Of a DNA stretch of 7,392 bases, positions 1 to 6,961 are shown piece by piece. Position 1 is the first letter of the stretch. The number at the start of each line of letters is the position of its first letter. This stretch comes from Clostridia bacterium (GTDB taxonomy: Bacteria > Bacillota_A > Clostridia > Oscillospirales > CAG-272), in assembly GCA_017462125.1 (NCBI GenBank), contig JAFTRQ010000118.1, positions 1-7,392 on the forward strand, read 5' to 3'. The notes under the pieces are model-generated. The model worked only from the letters and a program-made list of their open reading frames with translations. It made no database searches and was not told where the DNA came from. The translations under genes were made by a program, and so were the position numbers.

Positions 1-11
1 AAACCATTTTC

Positions 12-40
12 ATTATACTCGGAGGTTTAGCTCTTTTCAA
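12..40 (-). promoter_or_regulatory. Candidate sigma-A promoter reading left out of the window
   Basis: On the minus strand TTGAAA (40-35) is separated by exactly 17 bases from TATAAT (17-12), so five of six and six of six consensus bases match. It would drive a gene starting left of the window. Against it, the hairpins at 54-80 and 105-130 are oriented as terminators for plus-strand transcription, which suggests a plus-strand gene ends at the left edge; the box pair could be a chance match in AT-rich DNA. Confidence 0.4.
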
Positions 41-53
41 CCTTTTTTCTTTC

Positions 54-80
54 GGGCTTGCTTTTAGCTCGCCCTTTTTA
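54..80 (+). terminator. Weak hairpin-plus-T-tract terminator candidate
   Basis: GGGC (54-57) pairs with GCCC (71-74), and an inner GC/GC pair follows a two-base mismatch. The hairpin is followed on the plus strand by TTTTTATT. It could end a plus-strand gene entering from the left, for example one stopping at TAG 28-30. The interrupted stem makes the call tentative. Confidence 0.35.
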
Positions 81-104
81 TTGTTGCTCCGCTCTTTTCC
101 TGCT

Positions 105-130
105 CCCCCGGTAGAACCGGGGGTTTATTT
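105..130 (+). terminator. Rho-independent terminator candidate, plus strand
   Basis: CCCCCGGT (105-112) and ACCGGGGG (116-123) form an uninterrupted 8-bp stem with an AGA loop, followed by TTTATTT on the plus strand. There is no T-tract on the minus side, so it is oriented to stop rightward transcription. It may be a second terminator of the unseen left neighbour or a shield against readthrough into the minus-strand operon. Confidence 0.55.
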
Positions 131-137
131 GGTTGCC

Positions 138-176
138 AAAACAAATCGGCAGAGAAAACAATATCTCTGCCGATTT
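138..176 (-). terminator. Terminator of the MBL-patatin operon
   Basis: A 13-bp perfect inverted repeat (143-155 with 164-176; core CGGCAGAGA/TCTCTGCCG) with an 8-base loop starts 10 bp past the patatin stop codon. On the minus strand the stem runs directly into TTTGTTTT (145-138). Position, stem length and U-tract fit an intrinsic terminator of the leftward operon. The plus-strand side also has TTTT within its stem end, so some bidirectional activity is possible. Confidence 0.8.
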
Positions 177-186
177 TCATTTCATT

Positions 187-1032
187 TTACTCCAAAAACG
201 CTTTGATCTCCTCTATTCGCTCTTTGGCGGTCTGTCTGCCGATCTCGTAGACGGCTTTCAGCTTTTCGGGGTCCTTTTCCACCTTTTTAATGGGCAGCTT
301 AAAGGGCGGGCGAATGACCAGAAGCTCGCCTTTCTCTTCCCTCTCGTCGATATAATCCATCGTCTCGTTGTAGACCCGATAGCGCTCCTCAAAGGTCTTG
401 ACGAAGGCGGGATATTTTCCGTACCTTGCCTTCATAAGCGGAACGATCTTATCACGGCTTTTTCTGTAGCCTTTCGGCTTGGTCAGGACCGCAACGTTTC
501 GGTCATATCCGATGCTCTCGAAAAAGCGGATCGGAACCGCATCGGCAACGCCGCCGTCAAGCAATCTTTTTCCGCCCACCTCCACGATCTGCGACACCAG
601 GGGCATGGATGCCGAGGCGCGGATCCAATCAAATCCGCCGTCCTGCCATCCCTCGTATCTGTGGTAGACCGCCTCGCCGCTCTCCACGTCGGTGCAGGTA
701 ACGTAAAACTCCATAGGGTTGCGCTCAAAGGTGTCAAAATCAAATTTATCGTGCTTCAAGGGCACCTCGTCGTAGCAGAATTCGGTGCTGTAGATATTGC
801 CTGTCTTCAGCAAGACCCGCAGGCCGCAATACCGCTTATCGCGAACGAATTTCGTATTATATCGGATCACGCGCCCGATCTGCTTTGATTTATAGTTGCA
901 CCCGAAGGCGGCTCCCGCCGAAACGCCGATGACGCCGTCGTAGGCGATGCCGTTTTCCATCATCACGTCGATCACGCCTGCGGTGAACATACCCAGCATA
1001 GCGCCGCCCTCCAGAATCATTCCCTTTTTCAT
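187..1032 (-). CDS. Patatin-like phospholipase family protein (serine hydrolase)
   Basis: A 281-residue predicted acyl-hydrolase of the bacterial patatin/PNPLA fold. The sequence shows the family landmarks in order: a glycine-rich oxyanion-hole segment LEGGAMLGMFTAGV near residues 7-20, the nucleophile elbow GVSAG with Ser38, and the DGG motif with Asp159 that completes the Ser-Asp dyad. The C-terminal 100 residues, rich in charged residues, resemble the short tail of YjjU-type cytoplasmic patatins. There is no signal peptide or membrane segment, so it should act in the cytosol on lipid acyl esters; the substrate cannot be read from sequence. The ATG is the second gene of the operon: the upstream MBL stop TGA is 5 bases before it, and GGAG inside that gene's last codons serves as ribosome-binding site, suggesting translational coupling. 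Length is normal for the family and no key residue is missing. Confidence 0.9.
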   Translation of the reverse strand: MKKGMILEGGAMLGMFTAGVIDVMMENGIAYDGVIGVSAGAAFGCNYKSKQIGRVIRYNTKFVRDKRYCGLRVLLKTGNIYSTEFCYDEVPLKHDKFDFDTFERNPMEFYVTCTDVESGEAVYHRYEGWQDGGFDWIRASASMPLVSQIVEVGGKRLLDGGVADAVPIRFFESIGYDRNVAVLTKPKGYRKSRDKIVPLMKARYGKYPAFVKTFEERYRVYNETMDYIDEREEKGELLVIRPPFKLPIKKVEKDPEKLKAVYEIGRQTAKERIEEIKAFLE

Positions 1033-1037
1033 AGGCT

Positions 1038-1766
1038 TCAGATCTCCATCACGTCGCCGTCGGCAGGTGTCAGCACCTCAAAGGCATACTTGCCCTTGAT
1101 CGCCTCGATATCGCCGTATTTGGCGACAGGAAAAACGTGAGAGAAGATCACCCGCTTGGCGCGGCAATCCTCAAGGTAGGGGGCAAGCTCCGTCATACCG
1201 AAATGCGCCATCTCGCAGACAAAGCCATCGATCTCCTCCTTGATGATCTCGGGCACGTCCTCACCCTTCAGCCAGCCCGAAAAGTCGCCGCCGAAGAGCA
1301 CTCTCGTCTCGCCCTCGGTGATCAGGATCGAGTAGGAATTGGGCATATGCTTGGTGGGGATATACTCTGCCTTGATGTTTTCGTCCTCGTAGACAACACC
1401 TGCCGCGGGAACCTTCATATGAAGTCGGTCGTGCTCGAAGGTGCCGCTTCCCGAGGTCTCGAGCCAGCGGAGCGTGGCGTCAAGATGCGCCTGCTCGGTG
1501 ATGAAAAAGTCGGCGGAGCTCTGCTTATAGTACCAATTCATCAGGCTGATCAGATGCACCATTCCCGCGGTGTGGTCGCCGTGGACGTGGGTTGTAAAAA
1601 GCGCGCGGAAATCGTTGATATTGCCGCCGTAGCGCAGGATCATTTCCGCCGCGGGGGCGCCTGCGTCGACCATATAGATTTTTCCGCCCGATTCGATCAT
1701 ATAGCAGCTGCAGAAGCGGTCAGCCGCGGGGACACCGTGGGAGGTGCCGACAAATGTGATTTTCAT
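1038..1766 (-). CDS. MBL-fold metallo-hydrolase, RNase Z-like
   Basis: A 242-residue metallo-beta-lactamase-fold hydrolase. It opens with the strand MKITFVGTSHGVP typical of the RNase Z-like branch, carries the zinc motif HVHGDH at residues 60-65, a conserved histidine at 140 in TKHMPNSYS, the bridging aspartate in GGD (Asp161), and a late histidine in FSH (210). All metal ligands expected for a dinuclear site therefore appear present. It is shorter than typical tRNase Z (about 300 residues) and no flexible exosite arm is evident, so tRNA 3'-end processing should not be assumed; a small phosphodiester or ester is equally possible. It is the first gene of the operon with the patatin gene. The ATG is preceded by AAAGGA about 8 bases upstream, and a strong promoter lies about 50 bp upstream. 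No signal peptide. Confidence 0.88.
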   Translation of the reverse strand: MKITFVGTSHGVPAADRFCSCYMIESGGKIYMVDAGAPAAEMILRYGGNINDFRALFTTHVHGDHTAGMVHLISLMNWYYKQSSADFFITEQAHLDATLRWLETSGSGTFEHDRLHMKVPAAGVVYEDENIKAEYIPTKHMPNSYSILITEGETRVLFGGDFSGWLKGEDVPEIIKEEIDGFVCEMAHFGMTELAPYLEDCRAKRVIFSHVFPVAKYGDIEAIKGKYAFEVLTPADGDVMEI

Positions 1767-1817
1767 AATTGGTTCCTTTCTTGGGGGTATGTGTGAATTG
1801 ATTTCTTTTCCAAAACC

Positions 1818-1846
1818 ATTTTACCACCAAACTCCTTCATTGTCAA
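1818..1846 (-). promoter_or_regulatory. Sigma-A promoter of the MBL-patatin operon
   Basis: On the minus strand, TTGACA (1846-1841), a 17-base spacer, then TAAAAT (1823-1818). Transcription should start near 1811, giving a leader of about 45 bases before the MBL ATG at 1766. The -35 box is a full consensus match and the -10 box matches five of six. Confidence 0.75.
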
Positions 1847-1884
1847 CAGAATTTATAATTCGCGAAGGCGGACGGGGCGGCAAA

Positions 1885-1926
1885 TGTCCGATATTTACCA
1901 ACAATTTGTCTTGTTCTTACCGACAA
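1885..1926 (+). promoter_or_regulatory. Tandem 22-bp direct repeat, probable AraC-family operator
   Basis: Two copies, starting at 1885 and 1907, share the pattern TGTC-N3-T-N2-TTACC-N-ACAA; 14 of the first 20 positions are identical. The 22-bp period is two helical turns, placing both half-sites on one DNA face. The second copy ends 5 bp before the -35 box of the AraC gene. Tandem half-sites about 21 bp apart next to the -35 box are the usual layout for AraC/XylS proteins, so autoregulation is the simplest reading; control of the divergent operon is also possible. Not experimentally supported. Confidence 0.5.
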
Positions 1927-1931
1927 AACGC

Positions 1932-1960
1932 TTGACAGGCACTCATTTTGATGGTACAAT
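1932..1960 (+). promoter_or_regulatory. Sigma-A promoter of the AraC-family gene
   Basis: TTGACA (1932-1937), 17-base spacer, TACAAT (1955-1960). Transcription should start near 1967, about 26 bases upstream of the ATG at 1993. Possible upstream in-frame starts at 1948 (TTG) and 1951 (ATG) fall inside this promoter and so cannot be in the mRNA, which fixes the gene start downstream. Confidence 0.8.
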
Positions 1961-1992
1961 ATTATCAAAACTTCACCCCTTGGAGGTACGGT

Positions 1993-2856
1993 ATGCAGGA
2001 AAGTGACATCAACACGATCAACAAGCTGAATATTCCGATCACGGGCGGCACCGACTCGCCCGACACCCCAAACGTGCTTTGGCTCAGCTCCTTTTGCTCA
2101 GAAAACAAGGACTCGCTGAACTTCCGCCCCCACAATCACACCTTTTTCGAGGTGCATTTCGGCACGCAAGGCAGCATCTGCTACCGCTTTGACGACGTGG
2201 AGGTGACCGTGGACGAGGGCTCCTACGTTCTGATCCCGCCCCACTGCATCCACTGCATCACCAGCCACACCGAGGACTTTCAGAAGGTGACCCTGTCCTT
2301 TGAGGTCACCCCCGAATCCGACCTTTATTACTCCCTTATGGCAATGACCAAGCGCGCCTGCCCCACAGGGCCCGATCTCGGCACGTCTCTCGACTTCATC
2401 ATTCGCCGCGCCACGGTGAGGACCCCTTATATGGAGTCGATCATCAAGTGCAGGATCGCGGAGGCGGTCTATCTGATCGCCGCAAGCTCGGCCTACCGTC
2501 CCGCCTCGATGGCAGGCATCGTCATCTACGACCCGAGGGTGCTGAAGGCGAAAAAGTTCATTGAGGACAACCCGCAGATCTTTCTGACCTGCGACGAGGT
2601 GGCTCAGCACTGCCGCCTCAGCCCCAAGCAGCTCGGCAGACTCTTCTATCAATATGAAAGCTGTTCCCTCTTAGCCTTCATCCACGGGCAGAAGATCGAG
2701 TCGGCAAAAAAGCTGATCCGCGAGTCGGGCGAGCTGTTTGAGATCATCAGCGAAAGGCTTGGCTTCTCCAGCGTCAACTATTTCGGCAAATTCTTCGCCC
2801 GCTGTACGGGTATGACCCCGGGCGAGTACAGAAAGAGCACCGAGGAGAAGAAGTAA
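1993..2856 (+). CDS. AraC-family transcriptional regulator with N-terminal cupin sensor
   Basis: A 287-residue cytoplasmic regulator. The N-terminal sensor is a cupin barrel at about residues 43-105, with the signature RPHNHTFFEVHF (residues 45-56) and the second cupin motif GSYVLIPPHCIHCI (76-89); in the family this domain binds a small ligand, often a sugar. A helical linker follows, then the AraC double helix-turn-helix at about 184-282: first helix pair around FLTCDEVAQHCRLSPKQLGRLFYQ, second around IISERLGFSSVNYFGKFFARCTGMTPGEYR, which carries the conserved GF/F..F..G.TP.EYR pattern. The start is ATG 1993 because GGAGG (1982-1986) lies 6 bases before it; the open frame extends upstream but through the promoter. 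It sits directly upstream of the large lipoprotein gene with no terminator between, so it probably controls that gene and itself. The ligand is unknown. Confidence 0.9.
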   Translation: MQESDINTINKLNIPITGGTDSPDTPNVLWLSSFCSENKDSLNFRPHNHTFFEVHFGTQGSICYRFDDVEVTVDEGSYVLIPPHCIHCITSHTEDFQKVTLSFEVTPESDLYYSLMAMTKRACPTGPDLGTSLDFIIRRATVRTPYMESIIKCRIAEAVYLIAASSAYRPASMAGIVIYDPRVLKAKKFIEDNPQIFLTCDEVAQHCRLSPKQLGRLFYQYESCSLLAFIHGQKIESAKKLIRESGELFEIISERLGFSSVNYFGKFFARCTGMTPGEYRKSTEEKK

Positions 2857-2859
2857 ACC

Positions 2860-2901
2860 TATTACATTTATCGGACTTTCATTTATACATTTCAGACAAC
2901 C
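2860..2901 (+). promoter_or_regulatory. Possible AraC-family operator upstream of the lipoprotein promoter
   Basis: Two weak half-sites 21 bp apart (roughly 2862-2876 and 2883-2897) share TTA-N-A and TC-N-GAC positions. The promoter-proximal one ends in TTTCAGACAA, which matches TTACCGACAA of the AraC-gene repeat at 8 of 10 positions. GACAA begins 9 bp before the -35 box here and 10 bp before it at the AraC gene. Suggestive only, because the overall match between half-sites is about half. Confidence 0.25.
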
Positions 2902-2903
2902 TC

Positions 2904-2932
2904 TTGCAAAGCTGTGGGGTTGGTGTTATAAT
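2904..2932 (+). promoter_or_regulatory. Promoter of the large lipoprotein gene (extended -10)
   Basis: TTGCAA (2904-2909), 17-base spacer, TATAAT (2927-2932), with TGT directly before the -10 box giving an extended -10 element. Transcription should start near 2939. An open frame runs upstream to a TTG at 2938, but that codon would sit at or before the transcript's first base, which supports the start at 2983. Confidence 0.75.
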
Positions 2933-2947
2933 TACAATTGAGATATT

Positions 2948-2982
2948 TTATCCTGAAATCCAATCGAAAGGATGATTTTTTT
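2948..2982 (+). promoter_or_regulatory. Leader hairpin occluding the ribosome-binding site, with U-tract
   Basis: TTATCCT (2948-2954) can pair with AGGATGA (2969-2975), a 7-bp stem including one G-U, with a 14-base loop. The 3' arm contains the Shine-Dalgarno AAAGGAT, and the stem is followed by seven T residues reaching the ATG. In the RNA it could hide the ribosome site or act as a weak attenuator. The stem is short, so a functional role is uncertain. Confidence 0.3.
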
Positions 2983-5900
2983 ATGAAACACAACCAAATC
3001 AAGCTACTTTCCCTGCTATTGGCGCTAGTCATGGCAGTGGGCATTCTTGCCTCCTGCAAGGGGCCTGAATCGGACACCGAGGTCGAGAGCGAGCTCCCCA
3101 CCGAGACCGAATCGGCTACGGTATCCGACACGGAGCAGACCACCGAAGCCGAGAGCGATGCTATTGAGCTCGAGACCGTAAAGCCCTACGTCTCCCATCT
3201 CGAGGGCGGCGACAGCGCGCTGATCGAGCTGGCCGACTACTTAAAGAACAGCGTAAACTCCTACTTTACCGATTCCTCCCGTACCGCGTTCGTGATGGAG
3301 AACCAAACGGTCTCGGTCACCTACGATATGGAGAGCACGGGCGCTAAGCAGGTGGCAAGCATCAAGACCCCCGGCGGCAAGACCTACATTGAGAACACCA
3401 TGGACGTCTTCCTGCGCATGAAGGACGGCAGCACCTACCTTGCATCGGGCTCTGCCGATGACAGCACGGCAAACATCTACCGCTTGGGTTACTACTATTA
3501 CGACAACCGCATCGAGGGGCAGAGCTTTGTTGGCGAGCCCAATATCACAAAAGAGCAGGCCATCAACCATCTCGCAGTAAAGCGCTTCAATATGACCAAG
3601 CTGGTCTCCAAGAAGAACGATATTCTCAAGGTGAAGGTCACCGACAACGAGGACCCCTGGCTCTCCTTTGCCAAGGTCAACTTCTCTGCCGAGGAATACA
3701 ATATGCTCAGCGTCACCGTGAAGGCGGACGCGCAGTTCTCGGGCACGGTGGGTCTTTACATCATCGCGGGAGAGGCTTCGGGCAGCGAAAACTTTACAAG
3801 CAGCCAATCCTCCTCCTTCAGCATCAACACCGACGGTGAATTCCACACCTATCTGATCCCTCTTGAAAGCATCAACGATTACAACGGCACGGTGACGGGC
3901 ATCCGATTCGACCCCAACACCAACCGCGGCGCCATCGACGCTACCTTTGAGATCAAGGAGCTGAAGGCTGTGAAGGTGGAAAGCAACGGCGCGCCCATCG
4001 ACCCCAAGGTCAGCCGCCACTTCGGTATGTATTCCGACAAGCTGCACCAGACCCTTCAGATCACCACCCACAAGGACGTTGAGGGCGTGGATGCCATCGG
4101 ATTCATCACCCGCATCGACGCGGCAACCGTTGACAAGATCATCCTCAAGGATAAAAACGGAACCCATGAAAGCCTTGACGGCGCAGATATGGCAAGCCTT
4201 GAATACATCGGCTTTGACATCAAGGACGCGGGCGTATTCGGTCTGATCCTGCCCTACGACGGCGCGGGCGGCACCATGAGCGTGTCATTGACAGACGGTC
4301 AATACGTGATCACGCAGGAAAAATCCCCCGAGGGCGGCAAGCTGATCGCCGCTGTGGAGGGCTCCAAGAACGCCGACGACTTCTATATGGGTCACCGCAT
4401 CTACAACGATTACACCCACGACTTCGACAGCTTCCTCAAGGCCGCCGAGGAGGAAAGACATCCTCTTGGCGAGGAAAACTTCATTATAGACGAGGATGCC
4501 TCCACCTTCGGAGATTTCGTATGCTACGATTCCCTGCGCGGCATCTACACCCTGAAGATCGACGGTGTGGACGGCTTCTCCCCCCACTACCTGCTTCACA
4601 ACAACCGTCAGTACAACGTGACCTTCACCGTCAAGGGTGACGGCAGACAGATCTATCTGATGGCGCAGTACGACGGCGGCGCGCTGGAGTGCGCGGCGAT
4701 CCTCAATGCCGACGGAATGCTGATCCCCGTTCCCCTTGAGGTGGGCAAGAACTTCAGCGATGCCACAAGCTTCTTCGACGTGGACGACGCGCGCTTCAGC
4801 GAGACCATCCTCCCCATGATCGCATCCAAGGAGGAAAACACCTATTCCATCGTCAACATCTATCACAAATGGGGCGCGTATCTCTTAAAGCAGATCTCCT
4901 TCATCACCTACTACGCTCCCTATTACCACCTTTCCACAGGTGTTCACGAAAGCAACTGTATCATTCCCTACTATTTCACAAAATCCGGCAACAACCTCAA
5001 TATGCTGCCCGACCACAGAGCGATGTCCTCGCCTCTCTGGAACACCGACCCCCAGCACACCTACTGCGGTAACCACTACTATCTGCAGTACACCGATGCC
5101 GAGGGCAACTACAGCGCAAGCGAGAATATCCGCGACGTGATAGGCTCGTACGGTCCTACCTATGCCGACGTGACTATGGATTATATCTCCTACGACGGCA
5201 AGATAAAGGTCACCTATAATCATATGGAGATGCCTCAGACCGACGAGAACCGCGCTTACTACGAAATGAAATACGAGGTGCTTGAGGATATCAGCTTCGC
5301 CGATTTCCTCCACGATTTCTCCTTCTACAGCGCCACCAGCAACGACCCCACAGGCCTTTACACCAAGGTTGGTTACCTCGATCAGAACAACAAATCGCAG
5401 GTGGCGACCGCCGCTATGGGTGACGAAAGCTTTACCTTCGTCCTCGGCGACAATTGCCCCTACGTTTCCTTCTTCGATATGCCCGACAGCACCGACACCC
5501 GCGGCTACTCCAACCTCTCCTTCTTGATCTACAACTACAGCTTCACCATCGGCGGCAAGGCGGCAGAGCCCTCCTTCGCGGTGGTCAATACCCACGGTAA
5601 GATCGCGATCTCCCTGAATCTTGGCGAGGTCACGTTGAAGGCAGGCGACAGCTTTACCGTCAACGCCATCATCATGCCTTGGGGCTCGCAGGAATCCGAC
5701 TATTCGGGCGCGGCTCCCGACAAGAACGTCCGCGACGTGAGAGAAAACACCCTGCTTGATCCCGTCAAGGCAACTCCCGTGGCAGATTGCGAGAGCGTTT
5801 CCACGGTATTCCTCCCCGCTGTCAAGACCACCAACGGCAAGAGCGCCGAGTTTACGCTCAGCGGCGGTGAAAACAATATCACGGTGCGCGTCTTTGGCTT

Positions 5901-6726
5901 CAACAAGCTGACCGTTCCCGTCATCGAGGAAAAGATCGACGGCAAGTGGACGGAGGTCAAGCTTTCCTCGATCCACACCCCCGACGGCATGGGATACGGC
6001 TATCAGTACGACGGCTATATGGTATTTTATGACGGCGACGGCACCTTCTCCTACTCCTTCGTCACTACTATGAAGGACGGCGCCGAGCGCACCTTCCGCG
6101 TGACCGCCGACACCGATTTCGACGGCTGGAAGGAGGTTGTGGTCGAGGATAAGGAGCCCTTCTACTTCGACGCGGAAACCATCGCGCTCCGCGCAAAGCA
6201 GAATCCCCGATTCACCAAGGTCGAGCAGCTTGAGGAGAACGGCAATGCCTTCGTCCGCTTCGCAGGCTCCACCTCCGAGGCGTACGTCTCGTTCTTCGCA
6301 GACAATAAGGAGGTCACAGGCGACCTTCTGGTGATCAAATACCGCGTTCCCGCAAGCAATCCCAACAATCTTGCCTCCTGGAACTTCTTCACAAGCACGG
6401 TCAACAACACCCCCGTGGCAGCGGATTCCCATTGGGCGGCAGGTATGATCGTCTCGGACGGCCAGTGGCAGGTCATTGTGGTCGATATTTCGGGTCACGG
6501 CAAGGAAAGCTTCAAGGCAAACAGCGACGGAACCTATTCCGTCAACTATCTCCGTCTCGACATCTTCAACGAGGCGGTCAACGCGGCAACGGTTTGCGAC
6601 ATCGAATACGTTGCGCTCTTCGACAGCATGGACGAGGTCTGGGCGCACAACGCCGATATGGCGAAGATCATGCTCTGCACCGCGCAGGAGTCCTCCGAAT
6701 ACCTGACGAACCCCTCCGCAGAGTAA
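2983..6726 (+). CDS. Very large secreted lipoprotein with two carbohydrate-binding-like regions, function unknown
   Basis: A 1247-residue protein I cannot place in a named family. Residues 1-25 form a lipoprotein signal peptide: basic start, leucine-rich core, lipobox LASC with Cys25 as lipidation site, so it should be anchored outside the membrane. Residues 28-66 are an acidic Thr/Glu/Ser linker. Residues about 195-335 and about 1055-1215 each look like a jelly-roll, carbohydrate-binding-like domain; both share a DG(E/Q)-aromatic strand followed by an I/L-R/D strand and a closing hydrophobic strand. The 340-1050 core is beta-rich and aromatic, with clusters of Tyr/His/Trp around 628-705. Eight further cysteines are spread from 514 to 1232. 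The ATG at 2983 follows AAAGGAT by about 10 bases. Codons strongly prefer C endings, leaving long stop-free shadows on the other strand. A role in binding or degrading a surface glycan is inference from the domains and the upstream AraC regulator. Confidence 0.85.
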   Translation: MKHNQIKLLSLLLALVMAVGILASCKGPESDTEVESELPTETESATVSDTEQTTEAESDAIELETVKPYVSHLEGGDSALIELADYLKNSVNSYFTDSSRTAFVMENQTVSVTYDMESTGAKQVASIKTPGGKTYIENTMDVFLRMKDGSTYLASGSADDSTANIYRLGYYYYDNRIEGQSFVGEPNITKEQAINHLAVKRFNMTKLVSKKNDILKVKVTDNEDPWLSFAKVNFSAEEYNMLSVTVKADAQFSGTVGLYIIAGEASGSENFTSSQSSSFSINTDGEFHTYLIPLESINDYNGTVTGIRFDPNTNRGAIDATFEIKELKAVKVESNGAPIDPKVSRHFGMYSDKLHQTLQITTHKDVEGVDAIGFITRIDAATVDKIILKDKNGTHESLDGADMASLEYIGFDIKDAGVFGLILPYDGAGGTMSVSLTDGQYVITQEKSPEGGKLIAAVEGSKNADDFYMGHRIYNDYTHDFDSFLKAAEEERHPLGEENFIIDEDASTFGDFVCYDSLRGIYTLKIDGVDGFSPHYLLHNNRQYNVTFTVKGDGRQIYLMAQYDGGALECAAILNADGMLIPVPLEVGKNFSDATSFFDVDDARFSETILPMIASKEENTYSIVNIYHKWGAYLLKQISFITYYAPYYHLSTGVHESNCIIPYYFTKSGNNLNMLPDHRAMSSPLWNTDPQHTYCGNHYYLQYTDAEGNYSASENIRDVIGSYGPTYADVTMDYISYDGKIKVTYNHMEMPQTDENRAYYEMKYEVLEDISFADFLHDFSFYSATSNDPTGLYTKVGYLDQNNKSQVATAAMGDESFTFVLGDNCPYVSFFDMPDSTDTRGYSNLSFLIYNYSFTIGGKAAEPSFAVVNTHGKIAISLNLGEVTLKAGDSFTVNAIIMPWGSQESDYSGAAPDKNVRDVRENTLLDPVKATPVADCESVSTVFLPAVKTTNGKSAEFTLSGGENNITVRVFGFNKLTVPVIEEKIDGKWTEVKLSSIHTPDGMGYGYQYDGYMVFYDGDGTFSYSFVTTMKDGAERTFRVTADTDFDGWKEVVVEDKEPFYFDAETIALRAKQNPRFTKVEQLEENGNAFVRFAGSTSEAYVSFFADNKEVTGDLLVIKYRVPASNPNNLASWNFFTSTVNNTPVAADSHWAAGMIVSDGQWQVIVVDISGHGKESFKANSDGTYSVNYLRLDIFNEAVNAATVCDIEYVALFDSMDEVWAHNADMAKIMLCTAQESSEYLTNPSAE

Positions 6727-6746
6727 TTTCTCGGAATCATACCCTT

Positions 6747-6781
6747 CCCCCCATTTGACGAGCGTCAAATGGGGGGTTTTT
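6747..6781 (+). terminator. Strong intrinsic terminator of the lipoprotein gene
   Basis: A perfect 14-bp stem (6747-6760 with 6763-6776; CCCCCCATTTGACG and its complement) with a two-base AG tip, followed by five T residues (6777-6781). It begins 20 bp after the TAA stop, so the lipoprotein gene is a single-gene unit, apart from possible readthrough from the AraC gene. Confidence 0.92.
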
Positions 6782-6807
6782 ACGTTTCCGACGGACGGGG
6801 CGCGGCT

Positions 6808-6835
6808 TAGGGGAACTTTTGAAAAAGTTCCCCTA
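6808..6835. repeat. 13-bp perfect palindrome with two-base tip
   Basis: TAGGGGAACTTTT (6808-6820) and its exact complement (6823-6835) flank GA. The right arm is part of the 36-bp direct repeat. There is no T-tract after either arm, so it is not a typical terminator. Similar GGGAACTTTT-type palindromes are, from memory, scattered in intergenic DNA of gut Clostridia; this needs a search. Confidence 0.75.
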
Positions 6836-6853
6836 TAACCCCTCAAAACTTTC
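6818..6853. repeat. 36-bp direct repeat, copy 1
   Basis: Identical over 36 bases to 6926-6961, 108 bp downstream. It begins TTTGAAAAAGTTCCCC and ends CCTCAAAACTTTC. Its ends are themselves partly complementary (GAAAAAGTT near the start and AACTTTC at the end), so each copy can also fold on its own. Confidence 0.85.
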
Positions 6854-6925
6854 CCAAAAAACAAGCTCCGTTTGCGTGTTGAAGCGAAGTGAAGACCAAT
6901 TTCATCATTGCAGGCGAAGAGATAC

Positions 6926-6961
6926 TTTGAAAAAGTTCCCCTATAACCCCTCAAAACTTTC
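6926..6961. repeat. 36-bp direct repeat, copy 2
   Basis: Exact second copy of 6818-6853. Unlike copy 1 it lacks the complementary left arm of the palindrome: the bases before it read GATACTTTG rather than GGGGAACTTTTG. It looks like a truncated member of the same dispersed repeat. Confidence 0.85.

Noticed and set aside
3..206. A frame open from the left edge encoding a hydrophobic-looking 67-residue tail.
   Set aside because: The hydrophobicity follows from the T-rich sequence. The frame passes through three terminator-like hairpins and overlaps the end of the patatin gene, so it is unlikely to be the tail of a real gene.
133..888. A 251-codon plus-strand frame opposite the patatin gene.
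   Set aside because: Pure antisense shadow: the minus-strand protein has intact catalytic motifs, while this frame has no ribosome site, starts inside a terminator hairpin, and has no recognisable domain.
1137..1796. A 219-codon plus-strand frame opposite the MBL gene.
   Set aside because: Antisense shadow of a gene with all zinc-binding motifs; it runs into the divergent regulatory region.
1869..1879. CGGACGGGGCG occurs here and again at 6792-6802, suggesting a shared site.
   Set aside because: An 11-base match is expected several times by chance in a window this size, and the flanks do not agree.
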